From assembly GCA_027922465.2 (NCBI GenBank), contig BQMF02000004.1, positions 1,798,001 through 1,862,000 of the forward strand: a DNA stretch of 64,000 bases. The letters are read 5' to 3'. The DNA comes from Turritopsis dohrnii. Taxonomy: Eukaryota; Cnidaria; Hydrozoa; Anthoathecata; Oceaniidae. The notes under the pieces were generated by a model that was given only the letters and a program-made list of their open reading frames with translations, ran no database searches and was not told where the DNA came from. Positions 59,266-64,000 of the stretch are shown here, one piece after another (positions within the stretch are counted from its first letter, which is position 1; the number at the start of each line of letters is the position of its first letter). Made by a program: the position numbers and the translations under genes.

Positions 59266-59580
59266 TAAGTAAGTAAGTAAGTAAGTAACCGAGAGTTTTT
59301 AGTACTTGGGCTTCCATCCGAAGCGGTTGGTTCTTCCGCCCGCCGACTTGCAACTAGTAGTTGACTTACCGCCAGAGATACGTATAGCATTGCTCTAACT
59401 TGCCCGAAGGCCAGTGCGCAGTCAGTCGATGGCTCCTAATGGGCTGATACGCTGCTTTTAAAGCGCATCGGAGTGGAGTATCAAGATACGGCATAACTGG
59501 ACTCGAACACGGGTCGCAGCGGTCGCACTCAAAGGTACTAACTAACTACTCAAAGGTACTAACCACCACACCATCGCTGC
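59266..59580 (-). mobile_element. tRNA-derived SINE, second family
   Basis: Read on the minus strand it begins GCAGCGATGGTGTGGTGG (A-box-like), has a B box GTTCGAGTCC (59499-59508), a GC-rich body and a TTACTTACTTACTT tail. The anticodon-arm region is expanded by a 20-bp duplication (AGTACCTTTGAGT twice). A degraded relative lies at 28128-28377. Confidence 0.75.
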
Positions 59581-62500
59581 ACATAAAGTATTTAAGGTAT
59601 ATTTAAGGTATTCTATTACATTATCAAACGTACCTGAAAATGGGAAAGCTTCATACTAGTTATAACTGCAGGCTACATTAAACAAAAAATCATAAGTTAC
59701 TGCAAAGATAGATCAAGTCATCACTGGTATTGGTTGCATAGTTTCATTGAGATTGTTAGAATATAAAAAGAAAATTAATAGCCTTTAATAGAAATACATT
59801 TTTATCGATGGATGCAGTATTGTGTGTTTTTGGTACTGGTTTTCTTTTATCTGGCAGTCTTCCTATTTCAACTTGGAAGAATGGAATTGGAAGTGCAAAT
59901 AACATTCATTTTCATATTGCTGATGTTGCAACCGTGTTTGTGCCATTAGGCTCTTGTGTGTAATTCAACTGTCCTTCACACATTTTGTCCAAGTTGTAGG
60001 TCCGCCTATGAAATCATGCAAAAGGACCTCTTGTCCTTAAGCTCATAATTGTGCAGCTTCTTAAATTTGTTCCAGATATTTTTTTCAATGAGCACTAGGG
60101 AACAAATGAAGGTAAAAGTTGTTTTTCTACACAAGCTTTCTTTTTGGTAATGCAATTATATAATTGCTGTTTACATCAAAGAATGTTTCGAGGAAGTCAT
60201 TTTTTTTCTGAGAAAGTGTGAGAAAGTTGGCTTCATTATGGTTACTAGATGATTATTTTAAAATGACTAAAAAATGATTATACCAATCGATAGTTCTGAG
60301 AATGCAAGCAATCTATTTGTCGTAGCTATAAATGAACTTCCTCTTACACAGCTGGTTGTACTTAATGGGAATTCGACGATTGTTTTAGCAATGGTTATCA
60401 AAATAATGCATATTATCAGATTCTTTGCATAATCAATAATCCTTCTGAAAAACCTTAATCAAAGTACCTTTTGTAGGAATACTGTGGTTTACATGGAAAT
60501 TCCCTTGTACTTTACCACGGTTTAAAACCATGAGTGCTACCAAATGTCAAAATATTGACGGTGGTTGAGAGAGGACATTTCAAAATGAATGAAATTGGAA
60601 AAGATATTAAAAAGGATAGACCATACTCATGTATAGGTTTGTAACGAATTCGCCAAAATTACAATAAGATTACATCTGGACAGAAAATAGTTGTGTAGCA
60701 AAATTTGCCTTTCTGGATTTCAGGTTGAGCATTCTCATTCTGATGCTTTCATATTGTTATTGATGATGAATTGCAGTATGAACAACAAAACATATCTAAG
60801 ACGAGGCGAGGTTTGGTAAGTTCGCCGAAAACTTTTTGTTCGATTTTCTTAAAAAATCGAGGTGTAAAAACGGACAGAATCCTTGTGTAGTTATTAAATA
60901 TTTAAATATTTTATATTTTAATTATATATTAAAATCCTACATCATATTTTTATTAAATTTTCTAATGAGCAGACAGGATAAGCAAATATGTAATTTTACA
61001 TTTCTAAATTTAAAAATGCTTAAAATTGCAGAGTAACCTTAAGAATTTAATCATCAATGCAGTATTCAGATTAAAACTTTTATATAGAAAACGTCTTCCA
61101 AAAGATCCAGCATATCTAGTACCAGATTATTCGGTTTATATTATGTATAACTACTGGTGTTCTGAATTTCAAATAACGAGTAGATGGACATATATTTCTG
61201 GTGGAATATCTGCTCCATTACATTGAGGAAATATTTTCATGATTTATTGCTCCTTACTTTAAAGTCCTGCAGTTTTTGGAACCATTGATACTTTAAATTC
61301 GGGGGAAAAATTGGAACGCTCCATCATTTGTCTAATTAAAACAATTTGAGGTTTAAGCAAACAATTGACTTGCAATACGAAATTAAGCTTTAAAGAAAAG
61401 ACATCATTTTGCCAAGTCAAAAAAACTGACGTTTGAGGTTTGAAACAAGCCGATATCATAAGTTTAAGGATTTGTCATCAAATACTGCAATGACTTAGCA
61501 GGTTGTGAGTGAACACAAGAAGCGCTAATGTCCATTTTATAAGCTGTGTTGTGCCAAGCCGTGCTGAAACATTTCCAAGTTCGACTTGGAGCGGCACAGC
61601 TCCTCTAAAATGGATTAAATAACAAATCACAACAACAAAAGGAATTTGTCTTCTTTTCTTCTTGGTACCTTCTGTCCTTCCTTTTCTATGAAGAAATGAC
61701 TCGCCTCTTATATATTCTTATATATATGTTAAAGCTCTATTAAGAAATTTTGTTTTGTTAGAAGCTCTCTAGGATTCTGAAATTTCATTGCAATTTTAAA
61801 CTGAAAAGATAAGTTTTAGAATTTACTCATTTTTCGAGAAATTCCTCAAAAACGTTTCGATAAAAATAAAAATGATAATTATCAAATTATTACATCTTTT
61901 ATTTGAATGAAGTTGGAAACAAAATAATGACAATATTCCACCTTTTCTAAAAATTAGAGACTGTAACTTAGGAATAATAATTGGCTCACAATATTATTAA
62001 TTTGCGTAAACTTTTTGATAAAAAAGACTTTAATTTGTCACATTGCCAAAGTTTTTTCATTGTGAAGAGCTTTCAAAGAAGGAAATATGCCATTAAAAGC
62101 CGTCCTCAAAATAATAAAAAAGCCTTTTTTCAGAAAGAAATCCTGTTAAATATATATATGGAATTTACCATCTTACGGTGCACTGGCTTTCCACAAAAAC
62201 AACGTTACTTTGAAATTACCTAATTTTTTACTTACACATAGGTGTACCAAAGCGATTATGAAAAACTTCAACTTGTTTTAAATTCTTATTGTTAGTTTAT
62301 TTTAATAATGTAATTTCAACAAACCCAATAATAGATCTCAAAGTTCTCCCTATTGTGGAATTATGTTTTTCAAGAACTTCTTATCATAGAATTACGTTTT
62401 CAAAGGTCCAAGTGTGTGTGAAGTGTATTTTTAACTTGTCATGTCAAATTTTTGAAGGAATAATTTGTGTGTAATTAATAATAATTAATTAAGTGCTCTT

Positions 62501-64000
62501 CAAAGCTGATTTCGAGAATTGAACTATCCAAGAGTTAAATTAGCCACTTAAGAAATCTTATTATCTGTTTTTTTTAATCGAGAAAATCAGAAATTGGATA
62601 ATTCTGGAATATCCCTTCCTTATCAGCTCGTAGAAACCTTCAAATTATTCGCAAAATGAAACGATACATCTTTTCTGAAACTGTTTCTTCAAAATCTAAA
62701 ACATTTATAACAAAAAAGCTTATTTTATTAAATTCTTAGAACTTTTGACAGAGACTTTTTCGAAGGAAGAAAAAAAAACAACAAAACAAAGCAAAACAAA
62801 CCAACAAACAATTAACGTAATGAAGTAATGAAATAAAATGACAGATTTTATTTTTGTTATCCACATTTTTGTTATCTTAGCGTTTTTATGGGAGCGAAAC
62901 TCGTAACGGGAGAATTGAAACTTCAAACCGGTTTGAGTTCAGTACGGCTCTCATGTAAACGCACTCTCCGAGTCAGCGTTTTTTGAGATGCTTATGTTCG
63001 TTGATTAACTTCAAGGAAAGTTGTTTACTCAACTTTTCATACACCTTTATGATCTGAAAACTAAAAGCAAATTTATTTACAAAGAGGTGTCCGTTGGGGT
63101 GCTTCGGAATAAACTGAACGTTGTATAAGATAGTCCATAGAAAGTGTGACAGTACACGAAGTCAGCTTAGGTCCAGCTCATAAATATAAATTGAATGAAA
63201 TTTGTATAATTAAAACTTTTACTAATCGGAGCGGAATTCCCCGGTCCCCAAACTCTCATGAAATGATATCTATAATTCAAACCTCCATATCTCAAAGTTT
63301 AAGTAATTCGAACACTTTTTGCGACCTATATTAAGAAATTTATAATATTTATTTGTAATTGCAAGACGATGGTGTTGTGTTTGATAAGTTTTATCATTGC
63401 GCTCCGGACCCAAGTTACGAACTATCTGGAGCCCATTAGGGAGGTTCGTAAACTCGACGAGCCTGTTACACGAAAAAAATTCAATTATTTGTGAGAATTT
63501 TTTTAAAACTGTTCTACTAAAACGGTACTTCAGAGATTTAAAACCTTTTGTTGTATCAAAAGAAACATCATTACTTTGCACGCTTGTTTCAAGCGTTGAT
63601 ATGAAGTTTCTAATGACTTTGTAGAGAAAAATTCACGAACAACTCTACTAAGTTGTATACAATTCCCTACAAATCTATAGAAAAATAGCTTCGTGTAAAC
63701 GAAACATTATTTTTCCGAATCCTGCTAATCGACTGACCACACACTGTAGAGTAACCAAGTTAGAACAATGCCTTTTCTAGGTGCAAGTAAGTGCAAGTCG
63801 GCAACTTTATCAACACACTTTGAATAAGTAACACCTCTGTGGGAGTGAAGATTTGTTCTGGCTCATTTCCCATGGCCTCCAGTCCTCAAATGACCGACGC
63901 CTTTATGACTTTTTAAGCACAGAATGTAAACCAGTTCGCGAATGCATAGTACTGCGTGCAAGCCAAATTAGCCATACTTAGGTAAAATGCTCGAAGGTCT
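59581..64000. other. No gene recognised
   Basis: AT-rich sequence with ORFs of 60-103 codons. None shows domain motifs, splice-joined exons or codon bias. No terminal repeats were detected. Exons of an unrecognised gene cannot be excluded. Confidence 0.35.

Noticed and set aside
59268..59290. Short CRISPR-like or satellite array (AAGT repeats)
   Set aside because: It is the simple-sequence tail of the adjacent SINE; spacers are absent and the genome is eukaryotic.
61026..61226. 66-codon ORF with several Trp and Tyr
   Set aside because: Looked exon-like at first, but there are no splice borders, family motif or flanking exons.

Overview
The window is nuclear DNA from a metazoan. It is AT-rich, has intron-containing genes with canonical GT/AG junctions, and is crowded with transposon copies and remnants. 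The gene set (a complete Lhx1/5-type LIM-homeobox gene, pelota, MED11, AP-4 mu, a small dual-specificity phosphatase) together with the DIRS-like, BEL/Pao, Helitron, Harbinger, pogo and SINE content fits a cnidarian, possibly a hydrozoan. That assignment is inference; no marker gene settles the species.

Layout. 1-148: first coding exon of a proline-rich protein running off the left edge on the minus strand. 1.8-15 kb: no host gene recognised, but a graveyard of mobile DNA: a decayed non-LTR retroelement endonuclease, a three-level nest of two DNA-transposon families (3.2-7 kb), a 2.1-kb element with 15-bp inverted termini, a tRNA-derived SINE, a 562-bp non-autonomous Helitron and a dispersed element ending in GCCCCCGC. 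15.1-20.5 kb: pelota (ribosome rescue), fourteen exons traced on the plus strand; the first coding exon, about 15 residues, was not found. 22.0-25.7 kb: three compact plus-strand genes in a row, an intronless dual-specificity phosphatase, two-exon MED11 and a single-exon AP-4 mu, with only about 180 bp between the last two. The AP-4 mu start codon lies three bases after a splice-acceptor-like AG, which suggests trans-splicing or a short operon.

27.6-35.2 kb: a complete five-exon Lhx1/5 gene on the minus strand (386 residues; LIM-LIM-homeodomain-Asn-rich tail), with SINE debris and three minisatellites in its introns. 35.2-41.9 kb: no coding signal; probable upstream region of Lhx1/5.

41.9-64 kb: repeats and dead mobile elements: a frameshifted DIRS-type retroelement, Harbinger and pogo transposase fragments, a 231-bp hairpin MITE, a 2.5-kb element with hAT-like termini, an unidentified 196-codon ORF with two SUMO-interaction-like motifs, and a 6.5-kb BEL/Pao retrotransposon with 125-bp LTRs and a 5-bp target duplication. 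The interior of the BEL element is rearranged and carries two head-to-tail Helitron-like units. A second tRNA-SINE family follows at 59.3 kb, and from 59.6 kb on nothing is recognised.

The host genes do not form one pathway: pelota acts on stalled ribosomes, MED11 in the Mediator head, AP-4 mu in trans-Golgi vesicle sorting, and Lhx1/5 in developmental transcription.
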